64,000 bases of DNA. It comes from Pseudochelatococcus lubricantis (GTDB taxonomy: Bacteria > Pseudomonadota > Alphaproteobacteria > Rhizobiales > Beijerinckiaceae). The stretch spans positions 1 to 64,000 of the forward strand of contig NZ_JAASQI010000005.1 of NCBI RefSeq assembly GCF_011762225.1. The letters are read 5' to 3'. Position 1 is the first letter of the stretch; the number at the start of each line of letters is the position of its first letter. The notes beneath the pieces were generated by a model. The model was not told the origin of the DNA. It did no database searches and saw only the letters and a program-made list of their open reading frames with translations. The position numbers were made by a program, and so were the translations under genes. Positions 1 to 12,008 of the stretch are shown piece by piece.

Positions 1-86
1 ACCGCCAACGGTGCATGTCTTTGAACTTCCCGCACTAATCGGGCAGGTCGCGAAAAGTCAAAAAACACTGAGAAATCAAGTAGTTA

Positions 87-180
87 TGGCGGAGACGGAG
101 GGATTCGAACCCTCGATAGGACTTTAAGGTCCTATAACGGTTTAGCAAACCGCCGCCTTCAGCCTCTCGGCCACGTCTCC
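87..180 (-). tRNA. tRNA-Ser (GCU anticodon)
   Basis: Read on the minus strand, the sequence folds as a class II tRNA with a 7-bp acceptor stem (GGAGACG start), a GCT anticodon in a 7-nt loop flanked by a GGTTT/AAACC stem, a long variable arm and a GGTTCGAATCC T arm. The body is 90-180, and the 3' CCA is encoded at 87-89. The long variable arm and GCT anticodon identify a serine tRNA reading AGC/AGU. Confidence 0.96.
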
Positions 181-189
181 ATGCGGTGC

Positions 190-219
190 CTTATTTGCAG
201 ATTAGCGCATCAACGTCAA
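190..219 (-). promoter_or_regulatory. Putative promoter of tRNA-Ser
   Basis: On the minus strand a TTGACG -35 hexamer (214-219) and an AAATAA -10-like hexamer (191-196) are separated by 17 bp. The predicted start would fall within a few bases of the tRNA 5' end at 180. This is inferred from spacing and consensus only. Confidence 0.5.
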
Positions 220-313
220 CGCCGTTCACGAAACATAAGGTGGATAAGAATCCTTCAACAGGGGGTGACGGCACTGATGTGCGGGTGGTTGCGGTGCCGC
301 GGGGCGCGTCGTG

Positions 314-658
314 TCAGTGTGTTACGTGGATGCGTGCGCGGTAGCGGCCGGTTTCCGCAGGCTCGAAAGCTTCGAGCACGCGCGGATGGCGCACCGGTTC
401 GCCGGAGGTGTCGGGCACGAGATTCTGCTCCGAAACATAGGCGATGTATTCGGTTTCCGTGTTCTCGGCGAACAGGTGATAGAACGGCTGGTCCCGGTCC
501 GGCCGGCGGTCCTCCGGAATCGACTGGTACCATTCCTCCGAGTTGCTGAAGCAGGCGTCCACGTCGAAAACCACGCCGCGGAACGGGTAGAGCCGGTGCT
601 TGACGACCTGACCGACCGCGAACTTCGCATTGCGTGTAAGTGACGACGATTTGTCCAT
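314..658 (-). CDS. hspQ: Heat shock protein HspQ (YccV-like, 114 aa)
   Basis: This small soluble protein belongs to the HspQ/YccV hemimethylated-DNA-binding fold family. In enterobacteria HspQ is a Lon protease specificity factor; that role is only inferred here. The conserved core is visible: FAVGQVVKHRLYPFRGVVFDVD, then EEWYQSIPEDRRP and DQPFYHLFAEN.. with AYVSEQNL. The start at 658 was chosen because the core begins soon after it and an upstream AAGGG can act as ribosome binding site; an in-frame ATG at 739 would add 27 residues with no family similarity. It is transcribed toward tRNA-Ser and away from the small membrane ORF at 881. Confidence 0.9.
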   Translation of the reverse strand: MDKSSSLTRNAKFAVGQVVKHRLYPFRGVVFDVDACFSNSEEWYQSIPEDRRPDRDQPFYHLFAENTETEYIAYVSEQNLVPDTSGEPVRHPRVLEAFEPAETGRYRARIHVTH

Positions 659-880
659 GCTCTGAGTGACCCTTCCGGATTCTGTATTGCCACGCCTGCC
701 CCGGAAGGCGTCTGGCGGGAAAATATGCCGCAACGTCAACCTCCTGTGGGCAATTCACCCTGACGTTAACGATCCTCCCACATTGTAAATAAATTGTTAA
801 GCAAAATGCACCATTTATTCTGGACAAGAACATTAAATGAACATATAAGGACATCAGTCGAACGAAGGGGAGATCAGACG

Positions 881-979
881 ATGTACAAAGCTCTTGTAAC
901 AGATCTTGTCGAACTTACCTCGCTGGTGCTTTTCGTGGCGATGATAGGGGTGGTGGCGATTGCCGGCTCCCCGGCGTAA
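881..979 (+). CDS. Predicted 32-aa single-pass membrane peptide
   Basis: The reading frame starts at ATG 881, eight bases after a purine-rich AAGGGGAGA ribosome binding site, and encodes 32 residues. A short polar head (MYKALVTDLVE) is followed by about 20 hydrophobic residues (LTSLVLFVAMIGVVAIAG), which is one membrane span. No family is recognised. Its size and shape resemble small membrane proteins that bind larger membrane complexes, but nothing here points to a partner. The strong ribosome binding site and a frame that closes right after the hydrophobic segment argue that it is real. An in-frame ATG at 794 would give 61 aa, but it lacks a comparable ribosome site. Confidence 0.55.
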   Translation: MYKALVTDLVELTSLVLFVAMIGVVAIAGSPA

Positions 980-1176
980 GCGGGGCCCCCAGGGCGCGGA
1001 GCCTGCCGTGCTTCGCGATTCCCGGGGTCATGGCGGGCATCGTCCTTTCCGGAAGTCGCGTCGGCTTCTGGGGATCATGCGCCGGGCGGGTCCGCTTCCG
1101 GGCGACGAAAGTGCGGCGCGGCGATAATATGGTGTCGTGCGGTCGATTCGACGGGTTTCCGGTCCGGGGGATGCTT

Positions 1177-4698
<3,522 letters not shown>

Positions 4699-4768
4699 CG
4701 CCTGCGCGGGCCTGGCCGGGAATCGGTCGCCTGACGAAGCGGAAGGTGTTGAAAGAAGGACGGGGCGC

Positions 4769-4797
4769 TTGCAATTATCAGGCGCAAATACTATAAG
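4769..4797 (+). promoter_or_regulatory. Probable housekeeping promoter for rpsB-tsf
   Basis: TTGCAA (4769-4774) and TATAAG (4792-4797) are separated by exactly 17 bp. Transcription would start near 4804, giving a leader of roughly 88 nt before rpsB. The same -10 sequence and spacing occur upstream of ndk. Confidence 0.65.
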
Positions 4798-4891
4798 CCG
4801 CGCCATTCCACACGCGGGGCGGGCTGTTTGGCTTCCGGTGGCCGGGTTGTCCGGCCGGAGCCCCGCGGAGGCTTGAACCGGAGAGAGTTAT

Positions 4892-5899
4892 ATGTCACTT
4901 CCTGAATTCACGATGCGCGAGCTGCTTGAAGCCGGCGCCCATTTCGGCCACCAGTCCCACCGCTGGAACCCGAAGATGGAGCCTTACATCTTCGGTACGC
5001 GCAGCAATATCCACATCATCGACCTTGCCCAGACGGTTCCCGCGCTCTATCGCGCGCTGCAGGTTGTTTCCGACACTGTTGCTGCCGGCGGCCGTGTGCT
5101 GTTCGTCGGCACGAAGCGTCAGGCGGCCGAATCAGTGGCGAGCGCCGCGCGCCGTTCCGCGCAGTATTATGTCAACTCCCGCTGGCTCGGCGGCATGCTG
5201 ACGAACTGGAAGACGATTTCCGGCTCGATCCAGCGCCTGCGCAAGGTGGACGAGATCATCGCCGGCGGCGCTGTCGGCCTGACGAAGAAGGAGCGCCTGA
5301 TGCTGGCGCGCGAGCGCGAGAAGCTGGAGCGCGCGCTGGGCGGCATCAAGGACATGGGCGGCACGCCCGACCTGCTGTTCGTCATCGACACGAACAAGGA
5401 GCAGCTCGCGATCAAGGAAGCCCAGCGTCTGGGCATCCCGGTCGTGGCGATCGTCGACACCAACAGCGATCCTGACGGCATCAACTATCCGGTTCCGGCG
5501 AACGACGACGCGGGCCGCGCCATCAACCTCTACTGCGATCTCGTCGCGCGCGCGGCGATCGATGGCATCTCCCGCGGCCAGGGCGACCTCGGCGTGGACG
5601 TTGGCGCTTCCGACGAGCCTTTCGCGGAGGATCTGTCTGATGCGGGCGCGGGCGAGAGCACGTTCGAACGCCTCGGCGCACCGCGCGGCGCACCGGACGA
5701 ATTGTCCGCGCTGGCGGGCGTCGGTCCCGAACTCGAGAAGAAGCTCAACGAGGCCGGCATTTTCCACTTCTGGCAGCTCGCCGCGCTGACGCCTGCCGAT
5801 GCAGCGGCGCTTGACGCCGAACTGAAGCTCGGCGGCCGTATCGAGCGCGACGGCTGGATCGATCAGGCCCGCGCCCGGCTGGAAGCCGTTGCGATCTGA
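4892..5899 (+). CDS. rpsB: 30S ribosomal protein S2 with C-terminal extension (335 aa)
   Basis: S2 binds the head/platform junction of the 30S subunit and helps recruit S1. The S2 core covers about residues 1-235: [56 protein letters not shown] and [14 protein letters not shown]. The last ~80 residues are an additional domain. They begin after an acidic/Gly linker and carry [15 protein letters not shown], which resembles a helix-hairpin-helix fold; such extensions are known in several Hyphomicrobiales S2 proteins, while most S2 proteins end near 240-260 aa. The ATG follows a GGAGAG ribosome site. tsf lies downstream, as in most bacteria. Confidence 0.97.
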   Translation: MSLPEFTMRELLEAGAHFGHQSHRWNPKMEPYIFGTRSNIHIIDLAQTVPALYRALQVVSDTVAAGGRVLFVGTKRQAAESVASAARRSAQYYVNSRWLGGMLTNWKTISGSIQRLRKVDEIIAGGAVGLTKKERLMLAREREKLERALGGIKDMGGTPDLLFVIDTNKEQLAIKEAQRLGIPVVAIVDTNSDPDGINYPVPANDDAGRAINLYCDLVARAAIDGISRGQGDLGVDVGASDEPFAEDLSDAGAGESTFERLGAPRGAPDELSALAGVGPELEKKLNEAGIFHFWQLAALTPADAAALDAELKLGGRIERDGWIDQARARLEAVAI

Positions 5900-6009
5900 G
5901 TAACCGCCCCGGCTGATCCGAGCCGGCATTGAAGACGTTGATTGATTGGCCCGGTGCCCCTTCCTGGGGGGGTGCCGGGCCGGCCCTGTCAGTGACAAGA
6001 GGACGACTC

Positions 6010-6930
6010 ATGGCGAACATCACCGCTGCTCTGGTGAAAGAGCTCCGCGAAAAATCCGGTGCGGGCATGCTGGACTGCAAGAACGCATTGACCGAAACCG
6101 ATGGAGACATCGAGGCGGCGATCGACTGGCTGCGCACCAAGGGCCTCGCCCGCGCCGCCAAGAAGTCCGGCCGCGTGGCGGCTGAAGGGCTCGTCGCCGT
6201 CGCGGTCGACGGCGCGAAGGGCGTTGTCGTCGAGGTGAATGCGGAGACGGACTTCGTCGCCCGCAACGACCAGTTCCAGTCGCTCGCCCGCACCATCGCC
6301 GAGGTGGCGCTGAAGGTTGGCGGCGATGCTGCCGCCGTGAGCGGCGCGCCGTTCCCGCAGGGTGGCACGGTCGCCGAGGCCATCACCAGCGCCATCGCCA
6401 CCATCGGTGAGAACATCACGCTGCGCCGTGTCGATACGCTGTCGGTGTCGGACGGCGTCGTCGCCTCCTACCTGCACAACGCGACCGGCGAGGGCCTTGG
6501 CCGCATCGGCGTGCTGGTGGGCCTCGAGTCGACCGGCAACAAGGATGAGCTGACGACGCTCGCGCGCCAGATCGCCATGCACGTCGCCGCCACCAATCCG
6601 GTCGCGCTCGACGCCGCCGGCGTGCCGGAGGATACGATCGCGCGCGAGAAGGCGATCCTGCTGGAGAAGAACGCCGGCAAGCCCGCGAATGTGCTTGAGA
6701 AGATCGCCGAAAGCGGCCTGAAGAGCTACTTCAAGGAAGTGACGCTGGTCGAACAGCCCTTCATCCACGATACCTCGAAGTCTGTGGCGCAGGTCGTCAA
6801 GGAAGCCGAGGGCCGGGTGGGCGCTCCCGTCAAGCTCGTGGGTTACATCCGCTACGGTCTCGGCGATGGCGTCGAGAAGGAAGAAACGGATTTCGCTAGT
6901 GAAGTAGCGGCCGCGGCGGGCGCGGCCTGA
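6010..6930 (+). CDS. tsf: Elongation factor Ts (306 aa)
   Basis: EF-Ts is the nucleotide exchange factor that regenerates EF-Tu-GTP in the cytoplasm. The N-terminal UBA-like domain reads [20 protein letters not shown], followed by [13 protein letters not shown]. The signature [11 protein letters not shown] sits near residue 80, and a second dimerisation half ends in a Lys/Glu-rich tail. Length is typical. The start at 6010 follows GAGGACGACTC; an in-frame ATG at 5929 would precede the conserved N-terminus by 27 residues. It follows rpsB by 110 bp and ends just before a strong terminator. Confidence 0.97.
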   Translation: MANITAALVKELREKSGAGMLDCKNALTETDGDIEAAIDWLRTKGLARAAKKSGRVAAEGLVAVAVDGAKGVVVEVNAETDFVARNDQFQSLARTIAEVALKVGGDAAAVSGAPFPQGGTVAEAITSAIATIGENITLRRVDTLSVSDGVVASYLHNATGEGLGRIGVLVGLESTGNKDELTTLARQIAMHVAATNPVALDAAGVPEDTIAREKAILLEKNAGKPANVLEKIAESGLKSYFKEVTLVEQPFIHDTSKSVAQVVKEAEGRVGAPVKLVGYIRYGLGDGVEKEETDFASEVAAAAGAA

Positions 6931-6939
6931 TCGTTCCGA

Positions 6940-6966
6940 AAGGCGGCGCCTGGCGCCGCCTTTTTT
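6940..6966 (+). terminator. Intrinsic terminator after tsf
   Basis: The stem AAGGCGGCG/CGCCGCCTT with a 5-nt loop is followed directly by TTTTTT. It ends the rpsB-tsf unit 9 bases after the tsf stop. Confidence 0.9.
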
Positions 6967-7060
6967 ATGAGGCGGGGGTGCTCCCGCCTATCGATTTTTC
7001 CCGGCGCGGTCCGATGCGCCTGCGCCGGGCAGTGCGGATGCTGGTCACAGGAGAAGCGGA

Positions 7061-7768
7061 ATGCGGTTGAAGCGAGTGCTGGTCAAACTGTCCGGGGAAG
7101 CTCTCGCGGGCCCGGGCGGGGCAGGGCTGCATGGCGAAACTCTGACGACCATCGCGTCGGACATTGCGGCGGCGGCCCACGACGGGCACGAGATCGCCGT
7201 CGTGGTTGGCGGCGGCAATTTCTTCCGCGGCGTGCAGGGGCTCAACAAGGGGCTCGACCGGCCCACCGCCGATTCGATCGGCATGCTGGGTACGGTCATG
7301 AACGCGCTGGCGCTGGAGCATGCGATCGACACCGCCGGCGTGCCGGCGCGCGCGATGTCGGCGGTGCCCATGCCGTCTCTGTGCGAAAGCTACGCCCGCA
7401 AGCGCGCGCTCGATCATATGGCGCACGGCAAGGTGGTGGTGATTGGCGGCGGAACGAGCAATCCCTACTTCACTACCGACACCGGCGCCGCGTTGCGGGC
7501 GGCGGAACTGGCCTGCCACGCGCTGCTGAAGGGCACCAACGTGGACGGCGTCTACACCGCCGATCCCAAGACACATCCGGATGCGACGCGCTACGATCGC
7601 CTCACCCACGACGAGGCCATCGGCCGGAATTTGAAGGTGATGGACACCACCGCTTTTGCCCTTGCGCGCGAAGCGGGATTGACGGTGGTGGTGTTTTCCG
7701 TTTTGGATGCTGGCGCAATCGGCGCCGTTCTGTCCGGCACGGGGCGATATACACTGGTGACTCCCTGA
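7061..7768 (+). CDS. pyrH: UMP kinase (235 aa)
   Basis: PyrH phosphorylates UMP to UDP with ATP and is allosterically controlled in pyrimidine nucleotide supply. It belongs to the amino acid kinase fold. Visible motifs are RVLVKLSGEAL at the N-terminus, VVVGGGNFFRG for phosphate binding, GTVMNALALEHA, and FTTDTGAALRAAEL for the UMP/ATP site. GTNVDGVYTADPK follows. Length is typical. ATG 7061 follows an AGGAGAAG ribosome site. frr lies downstream by 143 bp, the conserved bacterial order. Confidence 0.97.
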   Translation: MRLKRVLVKLSGEALAGPGGAGLHGETLTTIASDIAAAAHDGHEIAVVVGGGNFFRGVQGLNKGLDRPTADSIGMLGTVMNALALEHAIDTAGVPARAMSAVPMPSLCESYARKRALDHMAHGKVVVIGGGTSNPYFTTDTGAALRAAELACHALLKGTNVDGVYTADPKTHPDATRYDRLTHDEAIGRNLKVMDTTAFALAREAGLTVVVFSVLDAGAIGAVLSGTGRYTLVTP

Positions 7769-7911
7769 ACGGATTCGCGCCCTTCGCACAGCGGCTCCAG
7801 AGCCGCCTCGCCATACGGGTGGAGAGAAGGCCCATCGGGCGGGGAACCGGTTCCCAACGATGATCCGGCCGCGTCCCGCGATGCGGCAACGGCAAGAAAA
7901 GGGCGTATTTG

Positions 7912-8469
7912 ATGGCTGGTAGTTTTGATCTCGACGATATCAAGCGGCGCATGCAGGGGGCGATTGCGGCCTTGCGGCACGATCTCAGCAGTCTGCGCAC
8001 GGGACGCGCGTCGCCGAGCATCCTCGATCCCATCCAGGTCGATGCCTATGGCACGCCGACGCCGATCAGCCAGCTCGCGACGGTGAGCGTGCCGGAGCCC
8101 CGGCTCCTCAGCGTGCAGGTCTGGGACCGCGGCGTGGTCGGCGCAGTGGAAAAGGCAATCCGCGAATCGGATCTCGGCCTCAACCCGCAGACCGAAGGGC
8201 AGGTCATCCGGCTGCGCATTCCCGAGATGAACGAGCAGCGCCGCAAGGAAATGGTGAAGGTCGCGAACAAGTATGCCGAGGAGGCGCGCGTCGCCGCCCG
8301 CCACGTACGCCGCGACGGTCTCGACACTCTCAAGAAGCTTGAGAAGGACGGCCTCAGCGAGGACGAATCGGCCCGTCACGCCGACCAGGTGCAGAAGGCG
8401 ACCGACCAGACCATCGCCGAGATCGACCAGACGGTCGCCGCCAAGGAAAAGGAAATCCTCCAGGTGTGA
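7912..8469 (+). CDS. frr: Ribosome recycling factor (185 aa)
   Basis: RRF, together with EF-G, splits post-termination ribosomes in the cytoplasm. The sequence covers the three-helix bundle plus the inserted beta domain. [20 protein letters not shown] and [18 protein letters not shown] are followed by [18 protein letters not shown] and RHVRRD near the hinge. 185 aa is the standard length. The TTG codon one position upstream (7909) could also initiate, but the ATG is preferred. uppS follows after a 214-bp spacer. Confidence 0.97.
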   Translation: MAGSFDLDDIKRRMQGAIAALRHDLSSLRTGRASPSILDPIQVDAYGTPTPISQLATVSVPEPRLLSVQVWDRGVVGAVEKAIRESDLGLNPQTEGQVIRLRIPEMNEQRRKEMVKVANKYAEEARVAARHVRRDGLDTLKKLEKDGLSEDESARHADQVQKATDQTIAEIDQTVAAKEKEILQV

Positions 8470-8683
8470 GGATGGGCTGTCGCGTCCGGCCGCTGCCGAT
8501 GGCGGCCGGCTGGCCGGGTTGACGCTGAAGTTCCGGGCGCGATCCGGCTCAATCCGCTATAGAGGCCGGACAGGGCCGGCGCCGCCGGCCGCGTGGCGCA
8601 GCTTCCGCGCAGGATGCGGGTTGCAGACGGAGACAGATCGATTGACCACGATACCCCGCTTGGAGGGGAAAGCCGGAGGGGGC

Positions 8684-9505
8684 ATGGGGCTTGCGTCCGG
8701 GGGAGATAAGGTGGCGGCTGAAGGCGCTCGCCAGGCGGCCGTCACGGCGCCTCCCGCGCATGTCGCGATCATCATGGATGGCAACGGCCGCTGGGCGCGC
8801 GCCCGCGGGCTGCCCCGGTTCAAGGGCCACCACAGCGGCGTCGAGGCGGTGCGGCGCACGGTCCGCGCCGCGACCGAACTGGGTATCCGCTATCTGACCA
8901 TTTACAGCTTCTCGTCGGAAAACTGGCGGCGGCCCGCGGCCGAAGTCGCGGAGCTGATGGGGCTGCTGAAGCTGTTCATCCGCCGCGATCTGGCCGATCT
9001 CGTGCGCAACGACGTGCGCGTGCGCATCATTGGCGATCGCGCCGGGCTGTCGGCCGATATCGTCGCACTTCTGGACGAGGCGCAGGACCGCACAGCCGAC
9101 AACACCGGGCTGACGCTGACGGTCGCCTTCAACTACGGCGGGCGGCAGGAGGTGGTGCGCGCGGTGCGCGTGCTGGCGGAGAAGGTCGTGCGCGGCGAGA
9201 TCGCACCCGGCGACATCACCGAGGAGATGCTCGACGAGCATCTCGATACCGCCGGCATCCCCGACCCCGATCTGGTGATCCGTACGTCGGGCGAGCAGCG
9301 CCTGTCGAATTTCCTGCTGTGGCAGGCGGCATATGCCGAACTCGTCTTCATGCCGATCTACTGGCCGGACTTCGACCGCGCCGCGCTTGAGGCGGCCATT
9401 GCCGAATTCCGCCGCCGCGAGCGCCGGTTCGGCAGCCTCGGCGTCGACGACCCGGATGTGGACCGTGCCGGCGCGGATGACGCCGGGGCGCGGGGTGACG
9501 TGTAG
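8684..9505 (+). CDS. uppS: Undecaprenyl diphosphate synthase / cis-prenyltransferase (273 aa)
   Basis: UppS condenses FPP with eight IPP units to make the C55 lipid carrier for peptidoglycan and polysaccharide export. The catalytic core is clear: [20 protein letters not shown] with the catalytic Asp, [22 protein letters not shown] and [19 protein letters not shown]. Family length is about 245; this one carries short N- and C-terminal extras. The start is uncertain: ATG 8684 has GGAGG close by, and GTG 8711 has GGGGAG at good spacing. The stop is 10 bases before cdsA, suggesting translational coupling. Confidence 0.95.
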   Translation: MGLASGGDKVAAEGARQAAVTAPPAHVAIIMDGNGRWARARGLPRFKGHHSGVEAVRRTVRAATELGIRYLTIYSFSSENWRRPAAEVAELMGLLKLFIRRDLADLVRNDVRVRIIGDRAGLSADIVALLDEAQDRTADNTGLTLTVAFNYGGRQEVVRAVRVLAEKVVRGEIAPGDITEEMLDEHLDTAGIPDPDLVIRTSGEQRLSNFLLWQAAYAELVFMPIYWPDFDRAALEAAIAEFRRRERRFGSLGVDDPDVDRAGADDAGARGDV

Positions 9506-9515
9506 TGGGCGGTCG

Positions 9516-10451
9516 ATGAGCAATCCCCGCATGCCCGGCGCGCCTTCGTCCGATCCCTCCGGTGCCGGTCCGGCGGGAAAAGCGCGTTCGGAGCTGTCCG
9601 CTCGCGTCGCCTCCGCGCTTGTGCTGGCTGCGATTGCGATCGCAGCGACATGGTGGGGCGGGCTGCCGTTCGCGGCGTTGTGGGCGCTGGCCGCCGGGGT
9701 CGTCGTTTTCGAATGGCTCGGGCTCGTCGGATCGCGCGTCGCCGACACAGAAGGCTCCCTGCCGGCCGCCGGCGCGCTGCCCTTGGTCTTGCGCCTGCTC
9801 GCGGCGATGCTGACCGGCCTGCTTCCGCTATTCGCCGCACTCGGGTTCCATCGGGCCGTCATCGCCGGCGCAGCGGCGGCGCTCGTTACGGCAGCTGTGT
9901 GGGGGCTGGCCGCTGGACGCGGCGCGAGCGCGCGGGGGCGCGTCATCCCGGCGCTGGCAGGCGTTGCATGCGGCGCGCTGATCGGCCTGACGCCGGTTCT
10001 CGTGCGCGCCGTGCCGGGCGTCGGGGCGGCCGCCATAGCGTGGATGTTCGCCGTGACCTGGACGACGGACATCGCCGCCTATTTCTCCGGGCGCGCCATC
10101 GGTGGCCCCAGGCTGTGGCCGCGTGTCAGCCCCAACAAGACGTGGGCGGGATGCATCGGTGGCACGCTGGCAGGCACGTTCATGGGCTGGCTGGTGGCCT
10201 CTCTCGCGCAAAGCGCCGGCGTGGCGGTGCCGTGGAGCGCCCTTGCAGTCGCTGGCGCGTCGGCGTTTGCCTCGCTTGCCGGGCAGGCGGGTGATCTCGC
10301 CGAATCGGCGTTCAAGCGCCGGGCGGGCGTCAAGGATTCCAGCGGACTCATTCCCGGCCACGGCGGCTTCATGGACCGGCTGGACGGGTTCGCGGCCGTT
10401 TGCCTGCTGGTCGCCATCGCGCTCGCCGCGGGCGCGTTCGCAACGAATTAA
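9516..10451 (+). CDS. cdsA: Phosphatidate cytidylyltransferase (311 aa)
   Basis: CdsA makes CDP-diacylglycerol from phosphatidic acid and CTP in the inner membrane, the precursor of all major phospholipids. There are about eight hydrophobic segments from residue 30 onward. The conserved PRVSPNKTWAG and the C-terminal family signature KDSSGLIPGHGGFMDRLDG, preceded by KRRAGV, are both present. The N-terminal ~25 residues are polar. The ATG follows the uppS stop closely, behind GGGCGG. It lies between uppS and dxr in a membrane/isoprenoid cluster. Confidence 0.95.
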   Translation: MSNPRMPGAPSSDPSGAGPAGKARSELSARVASALVLAAIAIAATWWGGLPFAALWALAAGVVVFEWLGLVGSRVADTEGSLPAAGALPLVLRLLAAMLTGLLPLFAALGFHRAVIAGAAAALVTAAVWGLAAGRGASARGRVIPALAGVACGALIGLTPVLVRAVPGVGAAAIAWMFAVTWTTDIAAYFSGRAIGGPRLWPRVSPNKTWAGCIGGTLAGTFMGWLVASLAQSAGVAVPWSALAVAGASAFASLAGQAGDLAESAFKRRAGVKDSSGLIPGHGGFMDRLDGFAAVCLLVAIALAAGAFATN

Positions 10452-10574
10452 GCGCCGGAAAGGGCGAACGGCGTTCCATTGCGGTTCGTCATGCCCTATC
10501 CACGGGCGGCTGTTATTGGCCGTGTGCTGCTGGTCGACGATGGGCGCCCGCCGCACGAAGATCGGGGAGTAAGC

Positions 10575-11759
10575 ATGAGTACACGCATCGTTCTGCTGGG
10601 CGCCACGGGCTCCGTGGGCAGTGCCGTCGTGGACGTGATCGTGCGCCATCCCGAGCATTTTCGGGTCGAGGCGATCGTTTCGGGCGGCAGCGATGTGCGG
10701 GCGCTTGCGGCCGTGGCGCAGCGGACTGGCGCGCGATTCGCGGCGGTCGCCGACCCTGCCAGGGGCGCGGCGTTGAAGAGCGCGCTCGCCGATGCCGGAT
10801 TGAATATCGAGAGCGGCGCGGGCGAGTCGGCCGTGAATGCGGCGGTGGACCACGACAGCGATCTGGTGGTGGCGGCGATCGCCGGAACGGCGGGCCTGCG
10901 GGCCACGCATCGCGCCATCCGGCCGGGCCGCCGGATCGCGCTCGCCAACAAGGAAACACTGGTCTGCGCCGGTGAGGCGTTCATGCGCGGCGCGCGCGAG
11001 GCCGGCGTCGATATCCTGCCGCTCGATTCGGAGCACAACGCCCTCTGGCAGGCGATGGGCGCCGCGCGGCCCGAGGATGTCGAGGAACTCGTCCTCACCG
11101 CCTCCGGCGGCCCGTTCCTGAGCTGGACGGCGGAGGCCATCGCCGCCGCGACGCCGGAACAGGCGTTGAAACATCCGAACTATTCGATGGGCGCCAAGAT
11201 CACCATCGATTCCGCGTCGATGATGAACAAGGGGCTTGAGGTGATCGAGGCGCATCATCTCTTCGGCATCGACCGCGCGCGCCTGCGGGTGCTCGTGCAT
11301 CCGCAGCAGGCGGTGCATGGCCTTGTCGGTTTTCGGGACGGTTCGGTCGTGGCCGGCCTCGCGGCGCCCGATATGCGCATTCCCGCCGCCCATTGCCTGG
11401 GCTTGCCCGGCCGCCTGCACACGACCCTGCCGCGCCTTGACCTTGCCGCATTCGGCAGGCTTGACTTCATCCATGCTGATACCGCCCGGTTCCCCGCGCT
11501 GGCGCTCGCCTTCGAGGCGCTGGAGGCGGGGGGCGGCATGCCGACGATTCTCAACGCGGCCAACGAGATCGCAGTGGGAGCGTTTCTGGCGCGCCGGATC
11601 GGGTTCGGCCGCATCGCGGGCCTGGTGAGCGAGGCCTGCGAGGCACTGTCGGACAGGGCGGGAAAGGCGCCGGCGAGTATTCCGGAGGCGCTGGCGCTGG
11701 ACGACGAGGCGCGCGGCTGGGCGCGCGCGCGGCTGGCCCGCTGTTCGGCAGTCGCATAG
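10575..11759 (+). CDS. dxr: 1-deoxy-D-xylulose 5-phosphate reductoisomerase (394 aa)
   Basis: Dxr (IspC) converts DXP to MEP with NADPH, the committed step of the non-mevalonate isoprenoid pathway that also feeds uppS. The NADPH-binding motif is VLLGATGSVGSAVVDVI. ALANKETLVCAGE and the metal/substrate loop PLDSEHNALWQA are followed by SASMMNKGLEVIEAHHLF. ATG 10575 follows GGGGAGTAAGC, a good ribosome site. Length is standard. Confidence 0.97.
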   Translation: MSTRIVLLGATGSVGSAVVDVIVRHPEHFRVEAIVSGGSDVRALAAVAQRTGARFAAVADPARGAALKSALADAGLNIESGAGESAVNAAVDHDSDLVVAAIAGTAGLRATHRAIRPGRRIALANKETLVCAGEAFMRGAREAGVDILPLDSEHNALWQAMGAARPEDVEELVLTASGGPFLSWTAEAIAAATPEQALKHPNYSMGAKITIDSASMMNKGLEVIEAHHLFGIDRARLRVLVHPQQAVHGLVGFRDGSVVAGLAAPDMRIPAAHCLGLPGRLHTTLPRLDLAAFGRLDFIHADTARFPALALAFEALEAGGGMPTILNAANEIAVGAFLARRIGFGRIAGLVSEACEALSDRAGKAPASIPEALALDDEARGWARARLARCSAVA

Positions 11760-11895
11760 AGCATTCGAGGAGTGTTTCGGCCTTTTGCCGCAAGGCCGGC
11801 ACAGCGGATGGAAATGCGGAGCGCTATCGCTCTATCCCTTTGTTTATAAATTAAATTATCCGAAAGCGGTACCCATTCTCGTAATGATGCTCTAG
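11756..11895. repeat. Rhizobial-type intergenic repeat between dxr and rseP
   Basis: On the minus strand this begins AGAGCATCATTACGAG, then a GGGTACCGCTTTCGGATAAT block, an AT stretch, AACAAAGGG and ATAGAGCG. GC-rich hairpins follow (GGCC...GGCC; GAGCG..CGCTC). The arrangement matches the dispersed intergenic elements common in Hyphomicrobiales genomes, although the copy is diverged. It separates dxr from the envelope operon starting with rseP. Confidence 0.5.
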
Positions 11896-12008
11896 GTTAC
11901 GGATCAACGCGCCCTCGGATTCGGAAAGCAGAAGCCGCTTTCTCCGGAAGCGCGATGGAACGCAGGCGCGGCGGAGGCAGGCTTCCGCCACGCGGGGAAA
12001 GGAACAGA

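Noticed and set aside
5929-5999. An imperfect GC-rich hairpin between rpsB and tsf as a terminator.
   Set aside because: It lacks a T run, and rpsB and tsf are normally co-transcribed; at most a partial attenuator.
9828-11474. Long open frame opposite cdsA and dxr.
   Set aside because: Same cause: GC-biased third positions. Both strands cannot encode conserved enzymes here, and cdsA/dxr motifs are complete.
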